Made by a program: the position numbers and the translations under genes. Positions 1 through 7,735 of a stretch of 64,000 bases of DNA are shown one piece after another. The DNA is from Streptomyces sp. ISL-94 (GTDB lineage: Bacteria; Actinomycetota; Actinomycetes; Streptomycetales; Streptomycetaceae), in NCBI RefSeq assembly GCF_018614075.1, contig NZ_JAGGOZ010000025.1:1-64000 (forward strand). The letters are read 5' to 3'. The notes under the pieces are model-generated. The model saw nothing but the letters and a program-made list of their open reading frames with translations, was not told the DNA's origin and ran no database searches. Position 1 is the stretch's first letter; each line of letters starts with the position of its first letter.

Positions 1-16
1 GAACTTCAAACAGGAC

Positions 17-211
17 CTAGGGCCTCAGTCCTGAGACCACGTTCGCGGTGGCCGTCAGGCCGTCGTGGATGGTCGCGGCCATGCTGCTGCTCGCCAGGTA
101 GAAGCCGAGCAGCACGCAGACGACGGCGTGCGAGAACTTGAGGCCGCCGCTGCGTACGAAGATCCACGCGAGGATGACGAGCAGGACGACCACGGAGAGC
201 GAAATCACCAT
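17..211 (-). CDS. Small two-helix membrane protein
   Basis: A 64-residue protein with hydrophobic segments at about residues 1-19 and 27-47 and a short polar tail. The ATG start is preceded by a strong AAGGAGG ribosome binding site 5 nt upstream. The first segment is followed by RSGG, which suggests a positive-inside hairpin. It resembles short conserved Streptomyces membrane proteins of unknown function. I recognise no enzymatic motif, and no neighbour suggests a role. The gene is real on the basis of its ribosome binding site and clean hydrophobic pattern. Confidence 0.7.
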   Translation of the reverse strand: MVISLSVVVLLVILAWIFVRSGGLKFSHAVVCVLLGFYLASSSMAATIHDGLTATANVVSGLRP

Positions 212-310
212 CGAAACCTCCTTACTCGGCGCCCATGGTGGCGCAGCGAGGGCCGGCTCCGGGCAAAAGACGTGTACGCCGTACGGGTGTTGACCGTCCG
301 TGACGGAAGG

Positions 311-451
311 TCAGTCCTTGACGATCTCGTGCCAGTGGGTCGTGCGGTCGCACCAGCGGCCGAGCAGCACCGGATCGTGGCCGACGGCGAGGAGGCCGGC
401 GCCGGTCTCGGCGCGGTACTCCTCGACGAACACGAACCGCCCCACATCCCC
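311..451 (-). pseudogene. Possible remnant of an ABC-transporter ATPase C-terminus
   Basis: On the minus strand about 46 codons before a stop at 311 read like the end of an ABC ATPase: an H-loop-like stretch (VGHDPVLL) followed by RWCDR and a short tail. No Walker A, signature or Walker B motif exists upstream in any frame, since the frame soon runs into unrelated sequence. The rest of 212-533 contains nothing I can interpret. The resemblance rests on a short stretch and could be chance in GC-rich DNA. Confidence 0.25.
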
Positions 452-533
452 CGCGCCGCCCCAGCGCGTCCGTTCACCGCGATGGCAAGCCCACCGCACG
501 GGGGTTGCCCGGCCCGGCCCCCGCGTGCCATAT

Positions 534-545
534 ATGTCTAGACCT
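534..545. promoter_or_regulatory. dre-like palindrome (DasR/GntR-type) ahead of the FN3 lipoprotein
   Basis: The sequence ATGTCTAGACCT has the perfect core GTCTAGAC and ends 25 nt before the GTG of the next gene. The DasR consensus and the direct repeats of Streptomyces chitinase promoters centre on TGGTCTAGACCA, and 9 of 12 positions agree here. The call is inference; a core palindrome of 8 bp can arise by chance. Confidence 0.35.
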
Positions 546-570
546 TTAGGCGGAGCCGAGGAGGGCACCC

Positions 571-1524
571 GTGCGACGCAACGCCCCGCTCGCCTTCTGC
601 CTCCTCGGCCTGGCGCTCTGCGGCCTGGCCGCCTGCACCGCACCGGACACCGAGCCTCCGCCCGCCCCCGCCGGGCTCACCGCGCAGGCCGGCAGCGCCA
701 CGACCGTGCACGTCATGTGGAACGCGGCCGCGGAACGGGACGGGGTGACCGGCTACCAGGTCTTCGAGGGCGGCCGCCTGGTCCGGGAACTCCCGGCCGA
801 CAAGACCATGGTGGACATCACCGGCCTCAGCCCCCAGACCGGCTACGCCTTCACCGTCAAGGCCGCGGACGCCGCCGGCAACCTCTCCCCGGCCGCCCCC
901 GGCGCACGCGCGACCACCCCCGCGGCCAAGGCCGAGGACCAACAGGCGCCCACCGCGCCCGCCGCCGCCACCGCCCGGGCGACCGGGCCCCGGTCGGCCC
1001 TGGTGTCCTGGTCGGCGGCGACGGACGACACGGGGGTGACGGCGTACGACGTCTACCAGGGCGGTGTCCGGATCCACACCGCCGGCCCCGGCGAGAGCGG
1101 TACCGCCCTGGGCGGCCTCCAGCCGGACACGGTGTACACCTTCACCGTGCGGGCCCGCGACGGCGCGGACAACTCCTCCCCCGACAGCCCCCCGGTGGAC
1201 GTGACGACCCCGCCCGCCTCCGGCGACGGCCCGAACACCGCGCCCGCCGGGTTCACGGCGGCCGCCTCGCCCGGCGCGGTCACCCTCGGCTGGACCGCCC
1301 CGGACACCGGCCGGAAGACCAGCGAGTACGAGCTGCATGTCAACGGAAGGCCCACCACCGTCATCCAGTTCGGTGCCGGCGCCGTGCCCAGCGGGCGGGC
1401 CGAGCACCGGATCACCGTGACCGAGCCGGCCGGTACCGTCTGGGCCGTCAAGCTGCGCGCACGGCTGCCCGACGGCACCTGGGGGGCCTTCTCGGCGGAG
1501 CGCCGGATCACCCTCGTGGCGTGA
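571..1524 (+). CDS. Secreted lipoprotein with three fibronectin type III domains
   Basis: A 317-residue protein with a signal peptide ending in a lipobox (LAAC, about residues 20-25), so it should be lipid-anchored on the outer face of the membrane. Three fibronectin III-like repeats follow at about residues 30-115, 125-215 and 225-315. The first two end in the usual Y-x-F-T-V-x-A pattern (YAFTVKAADAAGN and YTFTVRARDGADN). Such domains are common in actinobacterial chitinases and polysaccharide-binding proteins, but no catalytic domain is present. The GTG start follows GAGGAGG. A dre-like site lies in its leader. The substrate is unknown. Confidence 0.85.
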   Translation: MRRNAPLAFCLLGLALCGLAACTAPDTEPPPAPAGLTAQAGSATTVHVMWNAAAERDGVTGYQVFEGGRLVRELPADKTMVDITGLSPQTGYAFTVKAADAAGNLSPAAPGARATTPAAKAEDQQAPTAPAAATARATGPRSALVSWSAATDDTGVTAYDVYQGGVRIHTAGPGESGTALGGLQPDTVYTFTVRARDGADNSSPDSPPVDVTTPPASGDGPNTAPAGFTAAASPGAVTLGWTAPDTGRKTSEYELHVNGRPTTVIQFGAGAVPSGRAEHRITVTEPAGTVWAVKLRARLPDGTWGAFSAERRITLVA

Positions 1525-1586
1525 GTCCGCGCAACGATCTGGCCTGAACGCCCCTGCCGGGAAAGAAGATCACGCACAATACATCC

Positions 1587-3683
1587 GTGTTCGGTGAGTA
1601 CTCGGTCAACAACAATCAGGCAGATTCCTCGGACGGCGACCTCGCGCCGGCCGCCGGCTTCACACAGGGAAACCTGCCGCCGGAACCGGCCGGCTTCATC
1701 GGCCGCAAGCGCGAACTCGGCCTCCTCGACGTCCTGTTACAGCACCGGAGGCTGATCACCCTCACCGGCGTGGGCGGTGTCGGCAAGTCCCGGATCGCCC
1801 TGCAGGCCGCCTCCGCCGCCGGCCGGGCGCGGCGCGACGGCGTGTGGTGGGTGGAGCTGTCGCCGCTGCGCGACCCCGGCCTGCTGACCGCGACCGTCGC
1901 CCACACCGTGGGCCTCGCCGACCACTCCCCGCGCCCCCTCGACGAGGAGTTGTGCGCGTGGATGTCCGACAAGGAGCTCCTCCTGGTCCTGGACACCTGC
2001 GAGCACATGGTGGCCGCATGCCGCCACCTGGCGGGCGAACTCCTCCAGTCGGCGCCCGGATTGACGGTCCTGGTCACCTCCCGGGAACCGCTCGGCTCAC
2101 CCGGCGAGGAGGTCGTCGAGATCCGCCCGCTGCCCTGCGAAGGTCCCGACAGCGATGCCCTCGCCCTCTTCCGCACCCACGCCCTGGCCGCGACACCGCG
2201 GGCTGCGGCCTGCTTCGAGGACCCGGAACGGACCTTGGTCGCCGCCGAGTTGTGCCGCCGCCTCGACGGGATCCCGCTCGCCCTGGAACTCGCCGGCGCC
2301 CGGATGCGGCGCTGGTCGCTGGAGCAGATGGCCGAGCGGATCGGGGCGCGCTTCGACATGCTCTCCGACACGCGGTCCGCCCTGCTGGCCCGGCACCAGA
2401 CGATGCGGACCACGATCGGCTGGAGCCACGAGCTGTGCGAGCCGCTGGAACGGCTGCTGTGGGCCCGGCTGTCGGTCTTCACCGGGGACTTCGACGTCGC
2501 GGCGGCCCGCGCCGTGTGCGCGGGCGGCCCGCTGCCCGCCTCCCGGGTGGAGCGGGTGCTGGCGGGCCTGGTCGCCAAGTCGGTGGTCCGCCGCACCGAG
2601 GAGCGGGGCGCCGGGGCCCGTTACCGGATGCTGGACACGATCCGCGAGTACGGGCACGACTGGCTGGAGGAGCTCGGCGAGACGCGGGTCGTCGCCGACC
2701 GGCACGCCCACTGGTACGCGGCACTCGCCCTGGCCGCCGACCAGGGCTGGCTGGGCCCGGGGCAAGTGGACTGGTACCGCAGGATGACCACCGAGCACGC
2801 GCAGTTGCGCACGGCCCTGGAGCACCTGGTGGGCTCCGATCCGACGGCGGCGCTGGAGATGGCCGGGGCCCTGTGGTTCTTCTGGTTCTGCTGCGGGCAC
2901 GTGCACGAGGGCCGGAGTGTCCTGGAACGGGCGCTGGAGAGCGCCCAGCCCACGGGAGCCGCGTACAACCAGGCCCTGTGGGCGCTGGGCCTCACGGCTC
3001 TGATCCAGGGCGACATGACGGTCGCCCGGCGGGTCGGCGAGGAGTGCGCGGGCGGCGCGGCCAGGCTCGCGGATCCCGAGCGGGAGCTGCGCGCGGCCTA
3101 TCTGCAGGCGGTGTCGGTGCTGATGCCGGGCGATCCGGTACGGGCCCTCAGCCTGGCCGGTCCACGGGCGCGGGCCGGCCACGGCGGGCGGACGAGCGCT
3201 CCCGGCTGGCTGCTCTGCAAGCTGGCCACGGCCTACGCCCTGTGTGACCTGCGGCGGTTCGAGGAGGCGACACAGGAGGCGGCGGCCCTGCGGGAGACCT
3301 GCGCGGAGCTGGGCGAGCGCTGGCTGCGGGCGTACGCCGACTACGTCCTGGCGGTGGCCGCGCTGGGCCTGGGCGAACACGGGGAGGCGGCCCGGCACGT
3401 CAGGGCCATGCTGTCGGGGAAGCGGCTGCTCGGGGACCGCTTCGGTATCGCCCTGGGCCTGGACCTGCTGGCCGCGGCGGTGGCCGCGCTGGGCGACGGG
3501 GAGCTGGCGGCGCGCCTGCTGGGCACCGGGCACGCCTGGTGGCGCACGGTGGGCCGGCCGCAGATGGGCTCGCCCTCGCTGACGGCCCTTCGGGACCTGG
3601 GCGAACGGCAGGCCCGGGCGGCGATCGGCGACGCCGCGTACGAGACGGCCTTCCGGGGCGGAGCGGCTTCGTCCACCGGCTGA
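1587..3683 (+). CDS. AfsR-like NB-ARC ATPase with TPR region, TTA-containing
   Basis: A 698-residue signalling ATPase. After about 30 residues comes a conserved lead-in (GFIGRKRELGLLDVLL), a Walker A motif GVGGVGKS at about residues 62-69, a Walker B-like LLLVLDTCEH and an NB-ARC/winged-helix region to about residue 350. TPR-like helical repeats fill the rest. The SARP/OmpR DNA-binding domain of AfsR and a LuxR-type C-terminal domain are both absent, so it may act through a partner protein. The GTG start is chosen from the conserved N-terminus. Leu51 is encoded by TTA (1737-1739), which in Streptomyces makes translation depend on the bldA tRNA. The target is unknown. Confidence 0.8.
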   Translation: MFGEYSVNNNQADSSDGDLAPAAGFTQGNLPPEPAGFIGRKRELGLLDVLLQHRRLITLTGVGGVGKSRIALQAASAAGRARRDGVWWVELSPLRDPGLLTATVAHTVGLADHSPRPLDEELCAWMSDKELLLVLDTCEHMVAACRHLAGELLQSAPGLTVLVTSREPLGSPGEEVVEIRPLPCEGPDSDALALFRTHALAATPRAAACFEDPERTLVAAELCRRLDGIPLALELAGARMRRWSLEQMAERIGARFDMLSDTRSALLARHQTMRTTIGWSHELCEPLERLLWARLSVFTGDFDVAAARAVCAGGPLPASRVERVLAGLVAKSVVRRTEERGAGARYRMLDTIREYGHDWLEELGETRVVADRHAHWYAALALAADQGWLGPGQVDWYRRMTTEHAQLRTALEHLVGSDPTAALEMAGALWFFWFCCGHVHEGRSVLERALESAQPTGAAYNQALWALGLTALIQGDMTVARRVGEECAGGAARLADPERELRAAYLQAVSVLMPGDPVRALSLAGPRARAGHGGRTSAPGWLLCKLATAYALCDLRRFEEATQEAAALRETCAELGERWLRAYADYVLAVAALGLGEHGEAARHVRAMLSGKRLLGDRFGIALGLDLLAAAVAALGDGELAARLLGTGHAWWRTVGRPQMGSPSLTALRDLGERQARAAIGDAAYETAFRGGAASSTG

Positions 3684-3732
3684 ACAGCAGCCGGTGAACG
3701 TGCTGACAACTGGTTCAACACCTGGCCTCCCG

Positions 3733-3825
3733 TCAGTACGGGAGGGGTCTGCCCGACGGTGTGCGCAGGTCCAGGTCTCGCGGGGCGGGCTTGGGAACGG
3801 GCTTGCGGATCAGCTGCTGACGCAT
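3733..3825 (-). CDS. Putative 30-residue peptide upstream-paired with DUF5999
   Basis: A 30-codon ORF starting at an ATG preceded by GAGGAGG (7 nt spacing) and ending in TGA. The peptide begins MRQQLIRKPVPKPAP and ends SGRPLPY: basic, proline-rich, with no signal peptide or cysteine. It begins 13 nt after the stop of the DUF5999 gene and runs in the same direction, so the two probably share a transcript. I know no family for it. Support is the excellent ribosome binding site, the spacing and the non-random composition. Confidence 0.5.
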   Translation of the reverse strand: MRQQLIRKPVPKPAPRDLDLRTPSGRPLPY

Positions 3826-3838
3826 GCTGCCTCCTCGC

Positions 3839-4024
3839 TCAGACCAGGGCCGGGCGGCGGGGCTCCACCGTTCGGCCTTCGGGGAGCAGTTCACCGGTGT
3901 CGTCGAAGACCACCACACCGTTGCAGAGCAGGCTCCAACCCTGTTCGGGGTGGAAGGCCACGGTCCGGGCGGCATCGTGGTCTGAACTGTCTGCGGCAGG
4001 GCAGGGGGGCTGGTGGGAGCACAT
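3839..4024 (-). CDS. DUF5999 family small protein
   Basis: A 61-residue cytoplasmic protein that I recognise as the actinobacterial DUF5999 family. It has an N-terminal Cys-rich start (MCSHQPPCP), then HPEQGWSLLCNGVVVF and a DTGELLP segment. Three cysteines (2, 8 and about 34) suggest metal binding or redox sensitivity, but the function is not known. The ATG has a GAGGAGG ribosome binding site. It is divergent from the SRPBCC gene, with about 155 nt between the two starts. Confidence 0.8.
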   Translation of the reverse strand: MCSHQPPCPAADSSDHDAARTVAFHPEQGWSLLCNGVVVFDDTGELLPEGRTVEPRRPALV

Positions 4025-4179
4025 GGCGCACCTCCTCGCAAGGTGGGGCGGGAGGGCCGGTGGTCACCCGGTCGAATCCGCGATCCACGGTGGCGGTGAG
4101 TATTGCTGATCGCCGCCCCCGGACGGAACCCATATTCGCGGTCCAGTTCAGGGTGTGTATGCCCGATTACCATGCGCTC

Positions 4180-4617
4180 ATGCCCGCTATCCGGATCATT
4201 CGCCGTACGCATCTGCCGGCCGCCGAGGCGTGGTTGCGGCTGACGGACTGGGAACGCCACGGGGCGCAGGTCCCCCTCACGCGGACGATCATCACGACAC
4301 CGCCTCCGACGCGAGTCGGGACGATCTTCACGGCGCGCACGGGGGTGGGCAGGATCACATTCGACGACCCGATGGAAGTCACCGTATGGCGCCCGCCGGC
4401 GCCTGGCATCCCGGGACTGGTCCGTCTGGAGAAGCGCGGCCGCACGGTGACGGGCTGGGCGGAGATCGAAATCCGCCCCCTCGGCGGGGCCGGCGCGGAG
4501 GTCCACTGGCGCGAGGAGCTGCGCCTGCGCGGCCTCCCGCGCGCCCTGGACCCCGTGGTCGCGGCGGCGGGCCGGTTCCTCTTCGGCCGGGCCCTCGCCC
4601 GGCTGCTGGGCCGCTGA
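4180..4617 (+). CDS. SRPBCC (START-like) family protein
   Basis: A 145-residue protein with the pattern of the SRPBCC/polyketide cyclase-like fold: an N-terminal strand (IRIIRRTHLPAAEAWLRL), a central basic strand and a C-terminal helix (DPVVAAAGRFLFGRALARLL). The family binds hydrophobic ligands; the ligand here is unknown. I start at the ATG that gives the family's N-terminus. An in-frame ATG at 4159 would add seven residues, and neither start has a clear ribosome binding site. Confidence 0.65.
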   Translation: MPAIRIIRRTHLPAAEAWLRLTDWERHGAQVPLTRTIITTPPPTRVGTIFTARTGVGRITFDDPMEVTVWRPPAPGIPGLVRLEKRGRTVTGWAEIEIRPLGGAGAEVHWREELRLRGLPRALDPVVAAAGRFLFGRALARLLGR

Positions 4618-4680
4618 CGCCGCGGGCTAGGGTGCCGTGATCACCGCGCCGGTGATCACTACGCGACCGAGGAGATCTCC

Positions 4681-5499
4681 GTGGCCACTCCGCCACCGCC
4701 CCAGCAGGGCGCCGGCCCGTACCCGTACCCGTACGACCGGAACAACCCGTACGCCCCACAAGCCCCACAAGCCCCACAAGCCCCGCAGGTCCCGCAGGTC
4801 CCGCAGGTCCCGCAGGTCCCGCAGGTCCCGCAGGTCCCGCAGCAAACCTCGTACGGCGCTTACGGCGTCCACCCGCAGCCGGGCGCGTACGGCTGCCGCG
4901 TGTGCGGGGCGTGGCCCGCCGCGGCTGCGACCGTGCGCGGCCACCAGGGCATGATCGTGCTGATGCGGTTCCTGAGCCGGAGCGGGCCGTTCTGCCGTGA
5001 CTGCGGGCTCGCCACCTACCGCAGCATGTCGTCGGACACCATGTGGCAGGGCTGGTGGGGGCCCCTGTCCGCCTTCATCACGCCCGTGACCCTGCTGATG
5101 AACCTCGGCCCGCGGGCGGCCTTCCGCCGGCTCGCTCCCCCGGCGGGCGGCTTCCGGCCGCCGCTCGACCCGGGCCGGCCGCTCTGGCGCCGGGTCCCGG
5201 TGCTGATCGTCCTCGTGCCGATGCTGCTCGTCGTCCTCGCGGTCCCCACGCTCCTGGTGATCGGCCTCGTGGTCGGCGACGACGAGCCGACGACGCTGAG
5301 CGTGGGGCAGTGCGTGCGCAACGTGGGCGACTGGAGCGACCAGGAGCTGCTCGTCGAGCCCTGCGGCTCACCGGAGGCGGAGTACCGCGTCACCCGCCGG
5401 CTCCAGCCGGGGACGACCTGCGCGGACGGCGAGTTCTACGCCGACCTCAAGTACGGTCCGGGCGGCTCCACCACGAGCTGCCTCGCACCACTGCGCTGA
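4681..5499 (+). CDS. Membrane protein with Pro-Gln repeat and cysteine-pair domain
   Basis: A 272-residue protein with a low-complexity N-terminus (PPPPQQG, PYPYPY) containing ten tripeptide repeats (APQ x4, VPQ x6). A CRVCG...CRDCG cysteine-pair region at about residues 71-105 is followed by hydrophobic segments near residues 122-140 and 175-200. The last 70 residues form a small domain with conserved cysteines (VGQCVRN, EPCG, CADG, CLAP), as in Streptomyces LppU-like proteins. The last domain is probably extracellular. Function is unknown. The GTG start sits 4 nt after GAGG and is supported by the family-like N-terminus. Confidence 0.75.
   Translation: MATPPPPQQGAGPYPYPYDRNNPYAPQAPQAPQAPQVPQVPQVPQVPQVPQVPQQTSYGAYGVHPQPGAYGCRVCGAWPAAAATVRGHQGMIVLMRFLSRSGPFCRDCGLATYRSMSSDTMWQGWWGPLSAFITPVTLLMNLGPRAAFRRLAPPAGGFRPPLDPGRPLWRRVPVLIVLVPMLLVVLAVPTLLVIGLVVGDDEPTTLSVGQCVRNVGDWSDQELLVEPCGSPEAEYRVTRRLQPGTTCADGEFYADLKYGPGGSTTSCLAPLR
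4753..4842 (+). repeat. Ten 9-bp in-frame tandem repeats (APQ/VPQ)
   Basis: Ten contiguous 9-bp units, in phase with the codons, run as four GCCCCRCAR-type units and six near-identical GTCCCGCAG units. Copy number can change by slippage without shifting the frame, so length variation between strains is expected. Confidence 0.9.
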
Positions 5500-5504
5500 G
5501 TCAC

Positions 5505-5532
5505 GGGGTGCGGGGCCGGCGCCCCGCGCCCC
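5505..5532. terminator. Hairpin terminator between convergent genes
   Basis: Two 12-nt arms (GGGGTGCGGGGC and GCCCCGCGCCCC) pair with one G-T wobble around a CGGC loop. The hairpin sits between the stop codons of the convergent membrane protein and acyl-CoA dehydrogenase genes and can serve both. As usual in Streptomyces, there is no U-tract. Confidence 0.6.
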
Positions 5533-5548
5533 GGCCGGGGCACAGCGC

Positions 5549-6781
5549 CTAGCGGATCGGCATGTCGGAGATCGTGCGCGCGATCACCAGCCGCTGGATC
5601 TCGCTCGTCCCCTCGAAGATCGTGTAGATCGCACTGTCCCGGTGCATCCGCTCCACCGGGTACTCCCGGGTGAACCCGTTCCCCCCGAGGATCTGGACTG
5701 CCTGCGCGGTCACCTTCTTCGCGACCTCGCTCGCGAAGAGCTTGGACATCGAGCCCTCCGCCGAGGTGAACGGCCGGCCCGCGACCGCCATCCAGGACGC
5801 CCGCCACACCAGCAGCCGCGCTGCGTCGATCTGCGTCCGCATGTCGGCGAGCTGGAAGGCCACGCCCTGGTTGTCGATGATCGGCCGGCCGAACTGCGTA
5901 CGCGTCTTCGCGTAGTCCAGGGCGACCTCGTACGCCGCACGCGCGGTGCCCACCGCCATCGCCCCGACCGCCGGCCGGGAGGCCTCGAAGGTGGCCATGG
6001 CGGCGTTCTTCACGCGCTCGCCCGCACCGCCGCTGCGCGCCCGTTCACGGGCCCGCGCCAGCCGCTCGTCCAGCTTCTCCTTGCCGCCCAGCAGGCAGGA
6101 ACCGGGGACCCGTACGTCCTCCAGCACCACCTCGGCGGTGTGCGAGGCGCGGATGCCGTGCTTCTTGAACTTCTGGCCCTGGGACAGTCCGGGGGTGTTC
6201 GGCGGCACGATGAAGGAGGCGTGGCCCTTCGTGCCCAGCTCCGGGTCGACGACGGCGACGACGATGTGGACGTTGGCGATTCCGCCGTTGGTCGCCCAGG
6301 TCTTGGTGCCGTTCAGCACCCACTCGTCCTTGGCCTGGTCGTAGACGGCCCGCGTGCGCATGGAGCCCACATCGGAGCCCGCGTCCGGCTCGGAGGAGCA
6401 GAAGGCGGCGACCTTCACGTCGTCCGGGGTGCCGTACATCTGCGGGATCCAGGTGCCGATCTGCTCCTCGGTGCCGTTCGCCACGACGCCGATGGCCGCG
6501 AGCCCGGTGCCGACGATGGACAGGGCGATGCCCGCGTCTCCCCAGAAGAGCTCCTCCATCGCCATCGGGATGCCGAGGCCCGTGGGGTCGAAGAACTGCT
6601 GGGCGTAGAAGTCCAGCGAGTAGATGCCGACCTTCGCCGCTTCCTGGATGACGGGCCAGGGAGTCTCTTCGCGCTCGTCCCATTCCGCGGCCGCGGGCCG
6701 GATCACATCGGCGGCGAAGCCGTGGATCCAGTCCCGTACCTGCTTCTGGTCGTCGTTGAGCTCCATGGTGAACTCCGCCAT
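5549..6781 (-). CDS. Acyl-CoA dehydrogenase
   Basis: A 410-residue FAD enzyme that oxidises an acyl-CoA to the 2-enoyl-CoA in fatty-acid or branched-chain degradation. It has the usual order: N-terminal helical domain (residues 1-120), beta domain with the substrate-binding stretch SSEPDAGSD near residue 150, and C-terminal helical domain with QILGGNGF. The catalytic base is Glu390 in FEGTSE. Length is normal. About 30 residues around residues 240-260 (RARERARSGG) form a charged insertion. The gene is divergent from a TetR regulator, and two palindromes lie between them, so control by that regulator is likely. Chain-length preference cannot be told. Confidence 0.92.
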   Translation of the reverse strand: MAEFTMELNDDQKQVRDWIHGFAADVIRPAAAEWDEREETPWPVIQEAAKVGIYSLDFYAQQFFDPTGLGIPMAMEELFWGDAGIALSIVGTGLAAIGVVANGTEEQIGTWIPQMYGTPDDVKVAAFCSSEPDAGSDVGSMRTRAVYDQAKDEWVLNGTKTWATNGGIANVHIVVAVVDPELGTKGHASFIVPPNTPGLSQGQKFKKHGIRASHTAEVVLEDVRVPGSCLLGGKEKLDERLARARERARSGGAGERVKNAAMATFEASRPAVGAMAVGTARAAYEVALDYAKTRTQFGRPIIDNQGVAFQLADMRTQIDAARLLVWRASWMAVAGRPFTSAEGSMSKLFASEVAKKVTAQAVQILGGNGFTREYPVERMHRDSAIYTIFEGTSEIQRLVIARTISDMPIR

Positions 6782-6815
6782 GTCCCCTCCACCTGTCTGT
6801 ACTCGTCCATGCGGA

Positions 6816-6866
6816 GGTTACTAGCGGTAACCTGCGCGGTGGCCACAGTCTGTTACCGGTCAGTAA
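6816..6866. promoter_or_regulatory. Two TTAC/GTAA palindromes: probable TetR operator
   Basis: Positions 6816-6832 read GGTTAC-TAGCG-GTAACC, a perfect 6-bp inverted repeat. Positions 6853-6866 carry a second TTAC-N6-GTAA site. Both lie in the 184-bp space between the divergent acyl-CoA dehydrogenase and tetR genes. FadR/PaaR-type TetR regulators of fatty-acyl catabolism use similar TTAC...GTAA operators, so auto-repression plus control of the dehydrogenase is the natural reading. Confidence 0.6.
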
Positions 6867-6965
6867 GCACTGTCAAGCACGGACGGCTCCGACGGTCACG
6901 GTGTACGGGGGTGTTACGTTGCGTGGGCGTCACGCACATCGCACGGGCGGGGAGAGAAACACATC

Positions 6966-7610
6966 ATGGAGACCACGCAGCAGGCAGGCGAGCCGGGAGC
7001 GGCCGGGCGCCGGCGCCGGGAGCTGCTCGAAGCGGCCGACCGCGTCGTGCTCAGGGACGGCCCCAAGGCCTCCATGAACGCCATCGCGGCCGAGGCCGGC
7101 ATCACCAAGCCCATCCTCTACCGCCACTTCGGCGACAAGGCGGGCCTGTACCAGGCCTTGGCCGTCCGACACACGGACGCCCTGCTCGACTCGCTTCGGG
7201 CGGCGCTCGACGCCCCGGCCGAGCGGCGCCGCCGGGTGGAATCCACCCTCGACACCTACCTCGCCGCCATCGAGGCCCGCCCCCAGGTCTACCGCTTCCT
7301 GATGCACCCGGCGGAGGACTCCCAGAGCACCGAGCGCGGCTTCGACGTCGGCCTGCACTCGGCCCCGCTGCTGCGACGCCTCGGCGAGGAGCTGGCCGAG
7401 GTGATCGGCGAACGCGTGGACCTGGGCCCGGGCGGCGAACGTCTGGCCCGCGTCTGGGGCCACGGCATCGTCGGCATGATGCACGCCGCCGGCGACTGGT
7501 GGCTCGGCGAACGCCCCTGCGAGCGCGCGGAACTCGTCGCCGGCCTCACCGACCTCCTCTGGGGCCGCCTGGCCACCGCCGGCAACCGTGAAGACGGCCC
7601 GGGCTTCTGA
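6966..7610 (+). CDS. TetR family transcriptional regulator
   Basis: A 214-residue one-component regulator. The HTH occupies residues about 16-62 (RRELLEAADRVV, then GITKPILYRHFGDKAGLY). The C-terminal ligand domain has a conserved YRFLMHP stretch near residue 115 and a WGHGIVGMMHAAGDWWL helix typical of the actinobacterial FadR-like subfamily. It is divergent from an acyl-CoA dehydrogenase, with palindromes between, so the effector is probably an acyl-CoA (inference). The ATG at 6966 is preceded by GGGGAGAG. Confidence 0.88.
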   Translation: METTQQAGEPGAAGRRRRELLEAADRVVLRDGPKASMNAIAAEAGITKPILYRHFGDKAGLYQALAVRHTDALLDSLRAALDAPAERRRRVESTLDTYLAAIEARPQVYRFLMHPAEDSQSTERGFDVGLHSAPLLRRLGEELAEVIGERVDLGPGGERLARVWGHGIVGMMHAAGDWWLGERPCERAELVAGLTDLLWGRLATAGNREDGPGF

Positions 7611-7666
7611 CCTCTTCGGCCGCGCCGGAGCAGCCTGGCTGCGGCGGAGCGGAAGCCGGCCTCGCC

Positions 7667-7725
7667 GGCGTTTGTGGCGTGGAGTCGAAGGCGGAGCCCC
7701 AGGTCCCGGCGCAGCCGGGCTTCGC
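7667..7725. repeat. Streptomyces-type gene-end repeat (CCGGCGTTTG element)
   Basis: The stretch beginning CCGGCGTTTGTGGCG and continuing with GGCGGAGCCCC and CGGCGCAGCCGGG is a diverged copy of the element found again at the end of bioD (27419 onward, CCGGCGTTTGAGGCG). Such copies are scattered at 3' ends of Streptomyces genes and can form GC-rich hairpins. Here it lies between convergent tetR and def, where it may terminate both transcripts. Confidence 0.5.
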
Positions 7726-7735
7726 ACCGACCGCC

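Noticed and set aside
538..1407. Long minus-strand ORF opposite the FN3 lipoprotein, and many similar long antisense ORFs (for example 9649-11661, 10755-12728, 31539-33641)
   Set aside because: They are shadows of high-GC codon bias: they have low-complexity Arg/Gly/Pro composition, no ribosome binding sites and no family resemblance, while the opposite strand encodes recognisable proteins.
4753..4842. Short tandem repeats as a possible CRISPR array
   Set aside because: Units are 9 bp with no spacers and encode Pro-Gln tripeptides inside a gene.
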